From contig NC_065570.1 of NCBI RefSeq assembly GCF_937616625.2, positions 5,156,001-5,220,000 on the forward strand: a DNA stretch of 64,000 nucleotides. The letters run 5' to 3'. A program made the translations under genes and the position numbers. This DNA comes from Mercurialis annua (taxonomy: Eukaryota > Streptophyta > Magnoliopsida > Malpighiales > Euphorbiaceae). Position 1 is the stretch's first letter. Each line of letters begins with the position of its first letter. The notes under the pieces were generated by a model. The model was not told where the DNA came from. It made no database searches and was given only the letters and a program-made list of their open reading frames with translations. This document shows positions 33,996-47,400 of the stretch, in pieces.

Positions 33996-36900
33996 ATACT
34001 AATAAAAGAAATTGGTATACTTCTGTCAATTTATTCATATCTATGGATAGATAAAATCATTTTTCGTATGATAAATAATCATTTAACTCGAAAATTTAAC
34101 TTATTAAGTGAAATGTCAAGATTATATCATTTTTTCAGGTTATGCAGTTATACAATAATATTGTATAATTGAACTAAGAAGTATACTGATCAATAATATA
34201 TGGTTAATTTAGTGTCAACAATATAGTTTTGTAACTTGCAAGTTACACTATCATATGCCTCTTGAAATATATTCCTGTCCACATGCCTGCAAACTATTTA
34301 GGTATTCCACTTTAATACTTTACCTAAAGGCTTTCAAAATTATAGATTCTTCCAAACTGCAATAAAAATCTATCCTGACAAATCAGAATCAAATTGATCT
34401 TCCTAAAAAGGCCAATTGAAACTAGGATTTTATTCAAGGAATTGGAATTTTATTTAGACCTATATATAACAAAATAAAAAGGAATTTCATTACTCTACAT
34501 TGTTCAATGATCTCTAATTATAAATTCCATCAATTGCAAATTATTGTTAGTTATGTTTTCACTAGAATGGGTATCAAATAAGTTCTAATTCGTCAACGAA
34601 AATTTATTTGTGTCGAGTGGTTTTAATGTAAGGAGGAATATATTTATTTGCCTTAGCTTAATAAAAGAATTTATTCTGCATTAGCTGTTGATCATGAAGA
34701 TAATATTCTAAATATTTTTAAAATAGCAATATGGTAGAGTATAATTCCTGATAATCACCTCAAGAACAGATACTTCATTGAAATTCAATATACATACAAC
34801 AGCATAAGCATCAAGAACATGCAATTGACACATGCATACCTTTCAATTATGCAAATCTAAATTGGATTATTTTACACAAGCACAATATAGTGTTTGAGGT
34901 ACATAGGTACATAGCCTAGAAATTGCATACAAAATTATGGAGAACAATATGCATGAGTCTACCAAGTGGCACAACCATAATTTTTTGCTAAATTTCATAT
35001 TACTATTTAGGACAAAAGCTGAGCTAAATTTCATCTTACTATTTAGTTCACTTTTGTCCTCTTGATAGCCCGGACTTAACCTTACTCTAACTCTAATTTC
35101 ACTAAAAAATACACTTCATGATTAACCTTTACTTATAAATCACTCAGCTTCTTCTTAATTATTCTATATGAAGTGCATCCACTTCTCTAACAAGTTACAA
35201 ATATACGTGAAAAGTTTGTTATCTATATTCTAAATATACTTAATAGTTAATGAATATAAATTTTTAATTTTTAATTTTTAAATTCTTTTTTTATATATAA
35301 ATCAAGCTAAAAAAAATTAATTTTAGTCATTTTAATCTAATTTAAAAAGTTTACATTTAGCTTACTTTTAAAAATTATTTAAATGACATATAAAATGATA
35401 CATAAAAATTATACTTGTACAAATCATGTGTAAAATTATAAATAAAAACAATTTTAAGATTTTCTTAATTACCATTAAAACATTAAAATTACATGATAAA
35501 TTAAAGAATTAATGAAATCAGAATAAAGTTACCAATAACCTTTTTAAAATGAATTAGGATTGTTTGAACTAAATACTTTAGTTAGATTTATAAAAAGCAA
35601 AATGTTTCAATTTTTTGGACCATTAGCCTTATATTTAAAGATAGATGTTTAAGCAAAGGGTCATCCCGGTCCTTAAAATTTGTGCGTCATGATCAATTAA
35701 CTTACACTTAGTTATTTTAATCAAATAAAGACAAAGCTCTCTATTTTAAGGTCAATTGAGTACAAGATTATACAAAATGAACAAGTTTAGGGATTAAAAT
35801 GATCTAATTTTATCCTTAATTGATCGAAAACATAGAGTATTTTCTCTAATTGATTGAAATAGTTAAGTATGAGAAACCACAATGACCCTTTTTGTTCATA
35901 AATTTTTATACTTCAATCATTAAATTTAAAATACTCATATAACATATTAGTGGTTGGAGCAAAAATAGATAAGTCATCCGAGTTATATAGATCATACCGG
36001 AGAAATTAGATAATAGAAGCAAGTCAAGAGTATGCAGGTAGTCATCTCCAAGGCAAGAATTGTCAAGTCCTGCAAAAAATGCAAGTATGGAAGCAAGTAC
36101 AGCCCTTTTTCTTCCCTATTCTTCTTCTCAATGGGCCCCAAATACTTAAGATTCGTCGGTGCAGCGCCGGCTGTCTTATGCCGATGAAAGAAATAAAAGA
36201 AGTGGACCCCTCTTCTATTTTATAAAATGTGGCCTGAATAAGTACCAAACTTACTGAAGCAGACAAAACAGAATTTATTCCTTATTCCATTCCTTGCCTT
36301 CAAACTATGTCCAAGGACAAGCATCTTTCCTATAAAATTTTATATAGACTTTGTCCACCGCGACATCCGTGAATAGAGCCAATAACGCTCCAACACATCA
36401 TTAAATATATAAAATTGTAACTTATTATAATATAATTGGCTCTATCGACTTAAAAAAAATCTCACCTTTTCATTCCATCATATATTTATTAATTTTGATG
36501 TTCTTGTTTATATCTAAATCCAAAGTTTTCAGGTGCACCAGTCAACAGAATCTTCTTCTATATTCCCCATGTATAACCACTTAAACCAATGTTTTCATGT
36601 CCCTTTCTGCTACCTGTGCCATATGCATTAATAACATTCAATTATAACCCAATAATTATATAATATGATTACCTTACCTCCAATAGACAACTGAAAAAAC
36701 GTTTCTGATCATCTCCAAGGTCAGAAAACTTAAGAATCTTCTATGAGAATGAAAGGGTGAATTCAGATCAAAGGTCTCAAAAAGTTGATTCTCTTAACCC
36801 AAAAGTCAGAAAATTTCCTCTCATACCCTGGAATAAGATTCTTGCTTTTTGCTTGACAGACAAATGAGAATGATCACTGTGATTAAGAGTGTTAATTAAT

Positions 36901-37180
36901 TTGCAGAAGAATTCAAATAGATATCAGGTCCCACAGTTGATCAATATCTCTCTTTTCAAGTCACTGTGAATATTGGATTGAGGTCAGGTCTTCTATCAAT
37001 ATTATCCCAAGATTCTAATGCTTCACTAACTATGTTGCACAGTCCTACGTTTCAGCGTTTCATTTCCGTTTGTCTAAAATTCTAAAACTTTAAATTTTTA
37101 ATCTACTATTTTAAAAAAATTAAGTATTTTCATTGCCGTGCGACATAGTTCGCTAACTTTTTCACACCCCCAGTTGGCTT
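33996..37180. other. Gene-free DNA and distal promoter of the MYB-CC gene
   Basis: No conserved coding signal. A short direct repeat GCTAAATTTCAT...TTACTATTTAG occurs at 34987 and 35024. The last kilobase is less A+T-rich and likely holds regulatory sequence for the next gene. Confidence 0.35.
35656..35892. mobile_element. Possible foldback MITE
   Basis: AAAGGGTCATCCCGGT at the left pairs loosely with the complement of ACCACAATGACCCTTT at the right, and pairing continues inward with gaps (TTAGTTATTTTAATCAA). No target duplication was found. Confidence 0.45.
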
Positions 37181-37188
37181 TATATAAA
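37181..37188 (+). promoter_or_regulatory. TATA box of the MYB-CC gene
   Basis: TATATAAA, about 185 bp before the start codon, which leaves a leader of roughly 150 nt. It is the only strong TATA in the preceding 300 bp. Confidence 0.55.
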
Positions 37189-37367
37189 GCCAGGTTCAGC
37201 AGATGTTTGGTTTGTGGGCATCAACTTAAAGAGGCAATTGAAGAAAATTTCAGTTACTATCAAAATAAAAGATTGAAGAACACTGCATAATCAAGAGAAA
37301 GAGTAAAAGAAGAAGGCAACCGGTGTTAAAAAAAGTTAAACCAGAATTGGGTTTATAAGAGATAAAG

Positions 37368-39400
37368 ATGTACCATCATCATCAGCATCAAGGAAAGAGT
37401 GTCCACTCCTCTTCAAGAATGTCAGTTCCTCCTGAGAGACACCTGTTTCTGCAAGGTGGTAATGGCAATGGCGATTCTGGACTTGTCCTCTCAACAGACG
37501 CAAAACCTAGATTAAAATGGACTTCAGATCTTCATGACCGATTCATAGAAGCAGTCAATCAGCTTGGAGGAGCAGACAGTGAGTATACAAATTAATTTCA
37601 AAAGACAACAGCAGGGTATTAATTAAAGTTCTGCATGGATTAACCTGTTTATCTTTTTACTTTGCAGAAGCTACTCCAAAAACAGTTATGAAACTTATGG
37701 GCATTCCAGGGCTTACCTTATATCATCTAAAGAGTCATCTTCAGGTATATTAGTATTACAATCTCCCAAAATTTTGATCATATCGGAAAACTATCTAGCA
37801 CAGAAACAGAAACACTAACAAAAATGTAAAAGGCGTTTCTTTAATAAAAATAATATGTAAATATAGAGTTTCAGAAAAGGTTCTGGAAACATAAATGAAA
37901 TTTGAAATATAGAACTCGAGAAGTTTTCCTTCAACATAATCAGAATACGATTGTGTATTTTTCTAATTGAATTTTATGTTCAGAATATGTCAAATGCTAA
38001 TTCTGTTTCTCTGTCATCAGAAATACAGGCTCAGCAAGAACTTACATGGGCAAACTAACAGTGGGAGCAACAAAATTGGTAAGCAAGAACACAGTATATA
38101 TTACAAAAGAAATGTTTTCAACAATTAACTGAGAAATATTAAAACACAAGTCATTTGGTGCAGGTGCTACCGCGATGGTGGAAGAAAGAATACCTGAACC
38201 GAATATTACTCATGTTAGCAATTTAAGCATGGGAACTCAAACCAACAAGTAAGCAAACTTGAACATATTAACTCTTGAATATATTTCTGGTATAGCAAAA
38301 GCATTTTTTGCAGTTTTCTTACCTGAAATAAATTGCTGCACCAGAGGCATACACATTGGTGAAGCACTGCAGATGCAAATTGAAGTGCAAAGAAGATTAC
38401 ATGAGCAGCTTGAGGTACAGCTCTTCAAATGCAAAAAACTTCCCTTTCAAGTTCCGACATATTCAATTACACTACTACATTTATTTTGAATCTGCTATAT
38501 TTGTATCTGCTGCAATAGATCTTAAACTGCTAATGCAACAGTCTCATTAATTTTATATAACTGAATAATTTTATCTAATTTTGATGTAATAACCAGAAAC
38601 TGTAACTTGTTTGGTGCCTTCATATAATATTGCAATAGTTTTGGAACTGCTACTAAACATGATGTTACATACTGATCTAGGTGCAGCGACATTTACAACT
38701 CCGTATAGAAGCTCAAGGGAAATACCTACAATCAGTGCTCGAGAAAGCCCAAGAGACACTTGGAAGACAGAATTTGGGTAGTGTAGGACTTGAAGCCGCC
38801 AAAGTTCAACTCTCTGAATTAGTATCCAAAGTGTCCACTCAATGTCTGAATTCTGCATTTTCAGAGCTGAAAGAATTGCAGGGTCTCTGCCCCCAGCAAA
38901 CACAAGCAACGCCACTCACAGATTGTTCAATCGACAGCTGCTTGACCTCCTGCGAAAAGGAACAAGAAATACACAATACTGGGATGTGTTTACGACCCTA
39001 TAATGGCAATGTTCTTCTGGAATCAAAACACAATATTCCAGAAGAGCACGCGTTTCATCAAACTGAACTCAAGTGGGTTGAAGACCTAGAAGATAACAAA
39101 ATATTTCATTCAGAACGAAGCTGCAACGATTTAACCATGAGAGTTGGACTCCAAGGAGAAAACAGGAACACGAGTAGTAGCTTCTCCGAGGGAAGAAGAT
39201 ACAAGGAAACAAACAATGGTGAAAATTTTCCTGATCAGACTAACAAGACAGTGGATTCAGCTAAACTAGAGAATGAAAATATCTCAAATGGATATAGATT
39301 GCCTTACTTTTCAACTAAACTGGATCTAAACTCCCATGATGACATTGACGCTGCTTCAAATTGCAAACAGCTCGACTTGAATGGTTTCAGTTGGAACTGA
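37368..39400 (+). CDS. PHL3: MYB-CC transcription factor, PHL2/PHL3 (UNE16)-like
   Basis: Six exons: 37368-37578, 37668-37744, 38021-38078, 38164-38248, 38345-38414, 38681-39400; phases agree and give 406 aa. The start MYHHHQHQGKSVHSSSRM is typical of the PHL2/PHL3 group. The GARP/MYB DNA-binding domain spans about 45-105 (KPRLKWTSDLHDRFIEAV, then KATPKTVMKLMGIPGLTLYH, LKSHLQKYRLS). The coiled-coil domain lies at about 150-195 with the family motif LHEQLEVQRHLQLRIEAQGK, split between exons 5 and 6. The Ser/Asn-rich tail has an LxLN-like LDLNSHDD and a second LDLNGF at the end, possible EAR-type repression motifs. The family binds the P1BS element GNATATNC as dimers and acts with PHR1 in the phosphate-starvation response in the nucleus. 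PHL2 versus PHL3 is not resolved. Confidence 0.92.
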
Positions 39401-41449
39401 AATCATCGGACTAATACGGAAATGAGAAAAGTTGAGATAACAAGACATGTAATTCTGAATTTACATTAGAGCAGGAGGAAGGCTAACATGAGTTGCAGCC
39501 TGCAGCTGATCTCTTGTCCCGGCCAAGCAGCTAGGAACAATCAATCCGATCCGATGAGAATAAAATAAGTTAGACAAACACATGTACTTTTTATCTGTTA
39601 ATATATCTCATTAAGAGTTCATGATTATCGTTCCAGAGAGAAAAAATAAATTGCAGTTAACTGCTGCTGAAAGGCTTAATCATTCAATTATTCTGTTCAA
39701 TTAGTTCTAATTCATGGTTAGGTTACATTAAATGCTCAACTGCAAGTCCTCATCAGTCATTCTCATGTTCTTCATTCTCATTATCATTAGAATTCCAAGA
39801 TTTTGATAAACAAGAAACTAAATTTAAAAAAGAATGCTAAATTATGCTTTCAGAGATTCCAAAATTGATCATGTAATGAATCAAAAAATAAATAAACCAA
39901 CAGCTGTGAAATCTTACTATTTTGCAGTGCATTAAAATGAAGGCGGATCAATCGCATTTAATACAGCTAGGTCATCTACAATTCAGGCCGCCAACACTGG
40001 CTGTGAAACTGGCTTCCGATTCACGCCATTTCTGCGGTACGCCGTTAAAAGTGGCGTGTCACTGTTCATAATAGCCCTCGAAATTTTACACACTCGAATG
40101 CACATCTTCGTTATAGTTTACAATGTGAAATTCTGAACCACCAAACTGCAAATGTTTTCATCAGTTATCTTAACTGTGACTTCACCAATAATAATAAATC
40201 TTCGCTTCGTTCTGACTCACTATTGCAGATTTGCAGGTGCGGACTTTACCATTGGAAACACTGTATTTACGCTAATAGAGAATATGATCAAAAGCGCCAT
40301 TTTCAATTTTTTACTTGATCAAAAACTCCATTGCAATGTTCATAATCTCGAAGTTCCAACTTCCCCTCCCTTTTGTAATTTCTTACAGTAGAAAAATGTT
40401 ATACCAGTGTGAAAAATATAAATGAAAATTAAAGTTTTTTTAGTTAACTCATTTGACTCAATTGTTTACCACCAAAATGAATGATCTCAAAATGAATGAA
40501 AATAAAGGATCATATTGTTTAATTTTCAAACAAAATGAATGAAAATACAAATTATAATAAATGTCAAAAATCTCAAAATAATTTGTTCAATATTTCATAC
40601 ACATATTTTTTCAAATTATTGTTTACAATTAATATTATCTAAATAAATATAAAATATGTCGTACAAGTGTTATCCATATTTCTATTTAAATAAATAAATA
40701 AATGAACAAAACGATTTGAATGCATCTTGTATTGATACTTATATTCTATTTAATTTTTATGTTGATTTATGCCGACATAATTAATAGATTAATCGTATTC
40801 ATGTTGATTTCCGTCGTGTCAATATAATGGGTTATCAAAATGAGTATCCCACAGAACAGTCGTGCCACGTCATTTTTACAACAAGTTAAGAATATTTGCG
40901 ATAAAAAATCTTTAATTATTGTCTTGGTTTTTATCATTAAATATTGACGCATGACTAACGTTCATTAGTTGTACACGAATAACGTGGCACAACCGTTGTG
41001 TTGTATAATTATTGTGTATCAAAATACACGCGAGAACTACCAACCCATCTTAATACCCATAGGCTATAGACTTTAAGCCATTTTCTTTGTCGTTTTAGAG
41101 TTTTCCTTTTTGGAATTAGACGTTTTAGAATTTTTGGGAGGTGTCGTTTCTTCAAACGACAAGAGGATAAAAAGTTGAGGATACCGAAACCTGGGCCTGA
41201 AAATAGCACCAGGAAATCCACAATAAAACCCAAAAAACGGTCGCCCCATGCAACTCCGAACTCCCAAATCCAGCGAGCGACTTCAGTTCTCCACCTCGTC
41301 TTCTCTTCCCGTCTTCCATAAAGAAAAAAAAACCCTAAAATCGAACCAGAAAACAAAAAAATCGATTAGTTTGCTTAATTTAATACAAAAAACACAATTA
41401 AACTACTCATTCAATTGATGATAAAACCTTACGGTTGTCGAGTTGAGCA
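39401..41449. other. 3' flank of the MYB-CC gene and promoter of NOT3
   Basis: No coding signal. 40435-40595 resembles 22190-22345 (GACTC...TACCACCAAAA, then ATAATTTG). A foldback sits at 40828-41029. The last 250 bp are the likely leader of NOT3. Confidence 0.4.
40828..41029. mobile_element. Foldback element upstream of NOT3
   Basis: The left arm (GTCGTGCCACGTCAT near 40858-40872) pairs with the complement of the right arm (ATAACGTGGCACAAC near 40979), and the outer parts also pair with gaps. No target duplication was identified. Confidence 0.45.
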
Positions 41450-44400
41450 ATGGGAGCAAGTCGAAAGCTACAAGGTGAAATTGATCGCGTCCTAAAGAAG
41501 GTTCAGGAAGGCGTTGACGTTTTTGATAGCATCTGGAACAAGGTCGCATCTCTTTAAATTTTTTTCAATTAATTTTCTCTTGTGGTTATACTTAAAAAAT
41601 TAGCTATTTGACTAATTTATTGTTTTATCTTATAAGTTAGTAGTTAGGTGAACAATGTTAGGTGAATTTTGGATTTCTTATAAAAAAAATGCTGAAATTG
41701 AACTACTGCTTAACAAATTTTGAGCTAGAATTTGCTTAGAATTTTGACTTCATAGTGTAAATTCACGTGGATTAAGATGTATCATAATGCTTGCCAAATG
41801 CAGCACATTGAGTTTGAAAAAATGTGCAGTTCTGAATACATTTGAATGAATCCACTGATTGTACATTATTTTAGAGGTGAGGGACCATGTTCATTGTTAT
41901 TTAGGTTTATATCGTGTTTAGTAAGTTTGGAGTGCTATTTTAATTGTTAGATAGTTATTGGTGAAATCGGAATTGAAATTGGAGCTGAAAGATTTTAGTG
42001 ATGAAAGATTAAGTGTGTAACTTTATGATTTGAAAAAGGAAATTTGGAATTTTATTCGTTGTGGGAATTGTTGATTACGTTGATTGTTGTTTTTTTTTTA
42101 TTGATATAAGGGATGTGCAGAAAATTTACAGTAAAGAGTGTAGCTGGGTTCTTGGCCGCATTTATTAGTTGAATCAAGACCTGAAATGCAAAATAATTAA
42201 ATGCGTTTAAAATATGAGTGCTGAATGTAAATATTTTTATCCGACTAAAGACTTGCTTTTTATATTTTATGCATTTTATTATCAAGGAAAGAAGATAGTG
42301 TCAAAATAAAGTTTTGATATCAATTTTTTTTTTAAAACGTGCTCAAAGTTTTGGCAATTAGTGTAACATCAATTATCCAGCACCGTCACTTTTGTCAGAA
42401 AAACATTTGATTGTTGTAAGTTCTATCTTCATATCCTTATTGGCCTTAATGGTGGGCTTTTTAGTTGTCACAGATACTTAACCAACTATCGTTGTGCATG
42501 ATTGCTGTATAATACTGTTAGATGTTGGTGTATGTCGTGTTAAATTTGTATTTTAATTCGACTCCTGGTCTCTTTATTTGCCCAATAATTTATCTGGAGT
42601 TTGTTCCTTATTATTGTCAAGTTGTTGATTGCGGAAGTGTATAATTGCTTCCAGGTTTATGATACGGACAACGCAAATCAGAAAGAGAAATTTGAGGCAG
42701 ACTTGAAGAAGGAGATAAAAAAGCTGCAGAGGTATAGGGACCAGATTAAGACATGGATTCAGTCCAGCGAGATCAAGGATAAGAAGGTAAGTCTTGTTGT
42801 TTCTTTGTTGATATGATTTTTTGAATTAGTCTTGGCTTAAACACATATGTATTTCTTTTGTATATGGGGTCCAATGTTTCTGTAACACTATTTTGTGTGT
42901 CCTCTTTAAATTTGATTGGTTCTTGCTTTAATTCCTTCATCATTCATCATTACACTTACAATCCCTTAATTCCCTTCATCAGATTTCATGTGAAGAAACA
43001 ATGTATTTTTGATGGAATGTGTTTGGTTTAATTTAAATAGTTCATTGTTTTCTTATGTTCACGGATACCAATGTTTCTGTAACACTAATTTTTGTGTCCT
43101 CTTTAAACTTGATCCTTTGGATTAATGTTACTTTATGGTGGTTATGGTGTTCTGTTTGTATTTGTTTGTTAGTGCATTTCACTGTTGAGAATGTGGTTTA
43201 AGTTTCTAATGTATGTTTTTGTGGGTCGATTTTTTTATACCAGATATATGCTCTATATTAACTTTTTTTATTTTTGTTTTATACTCCGACTATGATGTTG
43301 CGAAGCGTCTCAGCTTTTTATTCAGTTGATGTTCATTCTACACCAATAATTGAAGTTGACAGCTATATTTGCATTCATGTTCATGTAGGTTAGTGCCTCT
43401 TATGAGCAGGCTTTGGTGGATGCTCGCAAGCTTATCGAGCGTGAAATGGAGAGATTTAAGATTTGTGAAAAGGAAACAAAGACAAAGGCATTTTCTAAAG
43501 AAGGGCTGGGTCAACAACCTAAGACTGTAAGCACGAGACACTTGTACATTGACTTAATATTTTGGTGAAATGTTAGGAATTTGAATGGTGGGCTCAATCT
43601 CAAATTTGTCCGTACTCTCTTGGTTGATGTGGTGAAAATTATTTCTACTTTTAGACTTTTAGTATCAGATAAAGATAAAACTATCAAAATAGTCTTATAA
43701 GTTTTATCATATAGGCATTAAATTTACATCTTGATTTTTGAAAAATGTTGGAATTTATGCAATATGATATTTTTTTAGAGCAATAATTTTTGTAGTGTTT
43801 ATTAAGGCACAAAAAAATAAAATTTTAAATGAATTATAAATAAGTGAAGTATTTAATTTGTGTCTTTGGTTTTTCTAAATTAGTAATACATAATTGTTCA
43901 CTTCAAAAACATTGCAAGTATAATTTAAGAATATTGTGCTAAATTTACTATATCTAACCAACTTTTTAACTCTTTCAAAATTATTTTTTTCCATCTTAAG
44001 GGACAATAGGGAGTATATATTAACAGTTAATAAAGTATATGAGGCATCTAAATTATTGATTTTTATGTGATTTATAATCTTTTTAAATACGGTTTATCTC
44101 CTTTGGTGCTGTGATATGCTTGTAGATGGGGATGCAGTATAGCTGGGGTTACAAGCTAATAAGCTTTTGGTATCTAAATTGAGGGGAACAAACTGTGCAA
44201 ACCACAAATGATCTTCTGTTGTTTTAATATATATTTTTATGGTGGTGATTATGGTATTAATCTTTAGGAGTTGGCTTAACATAAAGGGGTTATCTTATAC
44301 GAAAAATATTTTTCATCATCATTACTTGTTTTGTCTAAAATGATATGTACAATTATTGCTTTTAGACTGATAAATTTTGGATGGAATCCTGTCATGTTTT

Positions 44401-47400
44401 AATAAACATAATAGTCATTGGTTTAATCTTAACCACTCATTAGAAAGAGTGTATATTTAACTTATATCATATTTATTAGAACATTGGGAGATTTCTAATC
44501 CAAAATTTAAATGTGTAGTCAACTGAATATGTCGAATCTTGTTGGTAGGATCCAAAGGAGAAAGCCAAGTCAGAGACAAGGGATTGGTTAAACAATGTGG
44601 TATGCAAAACAATCACAATTGTTATTTTTGGATTTAATTTCTTTCATTTGATGGTGCAATTTTTTTTGTTACATAGTATAGTTTTACTTAGTTAGTGATC
44701 ATGCTTGTACAATTCATATATTGACTATATTTTCTGTCCGCAACTGATTGGTTTTGCAACTATGACAAGGTTATCAAATGGTTTATGGCATTAAAGTCAA
44801 GCAGGTGTATTAATTTCTTTTTTAAGTTGTACTTTGTTTAAATTTAAATAGTACTGTTTATTCAGCTGTTTATTGGTCTTTCGACATCATAATTATAGTT
44901 TATAGAATCAAAATAACATAATTTTTACTTCTTAAAGGAGCCATTTTTTATTTACCAGTGCTGTAACTTCTGTCCATGACTAGGTTGGGGAGCTGGAATC
45001 TCAGATTGATAGCTTTGAAGCTGAGATGGAAGGGCTATCAGTTAAGAAAGGAAAGACAAAACCTCCTAGGCTGGTAGGAGAAGAGAGACCATCTATGCAT
45101 TTTGGAGATTTTTTCATCTTTTTTTATTAATTAAATTATTTTTCTGGATCTTCAGATGCATTTAGATACATCTATTTCGCGACACAAGCTTCATATAATG
45201 AAGTTAGAATTGATCTTGAGGCTGCTGGATAATGATGAATTGAGTCCTGAGCAGGTCAATGATGTTAAAGACTTCCTTGATGACTATGTGGAACGTAATC
45301 AGGTCTGTGTTTCGGCTTTCTGTGTCAACTAAATTAAGATTTACGAGTTGCTCATCATAAGTGAGCGGCTCTTAGGCATTAGTTAGGATATCTAGAGGAT
45401 TTGCATTGCCATTGAAACTTCAAAAATAAGATGATGAGATTTGATAGTGGCTTCATATACCTGTTTCTGCCCAATTATCACCATTTTTGTTGTTTTTCTT
45501 TCAACATACAGGAGGACTTTGATGAATTTAGTGACGTTGATGAGCTCTATAGCTCATTACCATTAGACAAGGTGGAAACGCTTGAAGAACTTGTCACACC
45601 TGCTCTTGTTAAGGTAAGCTTGTACAAGTTGCAGCGTTATCTACAACTCTTCGACGAAATTGGATACGGAGTTTTTTGGTTATTTCATTTGTTATGCTGG
45701 AGATGTATACTTGATCATCGTCTTTCATTTCTCCCACATATATTTCTACTTCTGCTTGTTGGTTTCTTTGCCGGTTAAAATTTTAAGATTTTTCACAGGG
45801 TGCACCAGTTCATAGCTTGAAGACTTCTGTGACTTCACCTTCATCCCCATTGCCTGTATGTTATTCGTGCTTAATTGCCAATATTAATGTCTTTTTCTTT
45901 TTATTTGTTAATAGATTGTAAGCCTCAAGTGAGATTTTTTTTTTTTGGAAGTACTTCTGAGTTATAACTAGTAAAAGCCCTATGTAATTGTGAATTAGGG
46001 AAAAGGGGTTTTCTAGATCATCTACTACGCTATCATTTGTTGCCATTCTAATTTTAGTGTTTGACAATACATGCTCTGAAGTTAAGATTGCTTTTGGTAT
46101 CCTGCTATTTTGAAATTCCACATAATTCTACTTTTATAAGGTGCTGAAATTTAAGTACGCGTCTTCACCATAGCTATTAAAGGTGAAAGGCGCTCCAAGG
46201 CGCCAAGGGGTCCTAGGGCCTGAGGCACGAGGCAGGCGCCGAAAGAAAAAAATTACTACAATAAAATGTATAAAAAAGTACATGATCATAAACTCAATGT
46301 ATTTTAAAAAAATTTAAACCTAAATTGAAAGTCAAGTCTTGATCACATTTCGTGAAGAAGAAGAAAAGACTGTCTGCTGGCTTAGCTGTTTCTTTTTTTC
46401 TAATTTTGCTTCAAACGTTCAAAGCGTGCATTTTGAATGAATAGAGTTTATATTTTAAGTTAGGTTAAAATAACATTAGGTTGTTTTCAGAAACAATTAA
46501 TTATAGGTTACTGAAACAGGGCCTTTTAAATTGAAACAAAAGCCAGCACGGCTAAATTAATAAGATACTGTTTTAATTAAAAGATATAAAAAAGGTTTTT
46601 TCTTTTCACCGTGGCATGTGACTCATGGAAGTCGCTCGCCTCTCAGAGGTTGAGGCCCCATGGCCGTTGTCTGAAGGGCCCGGCGCCTCAGGCGCACCTG
46701 TAACAACTCTGGTATCCACAGAGACTTTCATTGTATTGAAACTCTTCTCACTTTGTACAATGTTCCATATTCTGTTTTTAATTTCGGACTTGAATGACAA
46801 GAATTTATATTAGTGTTTTTTGTGATAGAATATTGTATTGTCCAGGCTACCGCTGCGACATCTACTCATCTTCAGGCTGCTTCTGTTCAAGAGCAAGCCG
46901 AGGATACGGCTTCTCAAGACAGTAATCCTGATATTGTTCCAAGAACACCACCTGCCAAAAGTAGCATGATTAGCTCTTCTGCTGCATCAACACCAACTGT
47001 AAATCATTCAACTCCTATTTCTGTGGGTGTTCCTGCTCATTCATTATCTGCTGTGTCAGCTTCCGCAATACTTTTAAATTCAACTCCTGTTCGAGGTGCA
47101 TCAGAAAATGTCGCTGCTGTTGCTAATCCTCCATCTCCTGCAACACTGGCAAATCCTGCGAAGGAGGAAGAGATTGCAGGTTTTCCTGCCCGTAGACCAT
47201 CACCATCTCTTTCTGATACTGGACTATCAAGGGGCATTGGTAGAGGTGGCCTCTCTACTCAGGCCCCATCTAGTGTTCCTCTTAGTTCTGGTGTAATTTC
47301 CAGCAATGGATCCCTTGGTACAGTAACTTCAGCATCCGAAATTGCAAAAAGAAATATGTTAACAACAGATGATAAATTCGGGAGTAGTGGAATGGTGCAG

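Noticed and set aside
41009..41356. 115-codon minus-strand open frame before NOT3
   Set aside because: Antisense to the NOT3 leader and promoter, Trp/Phe-rich composition, no recognisable domain.
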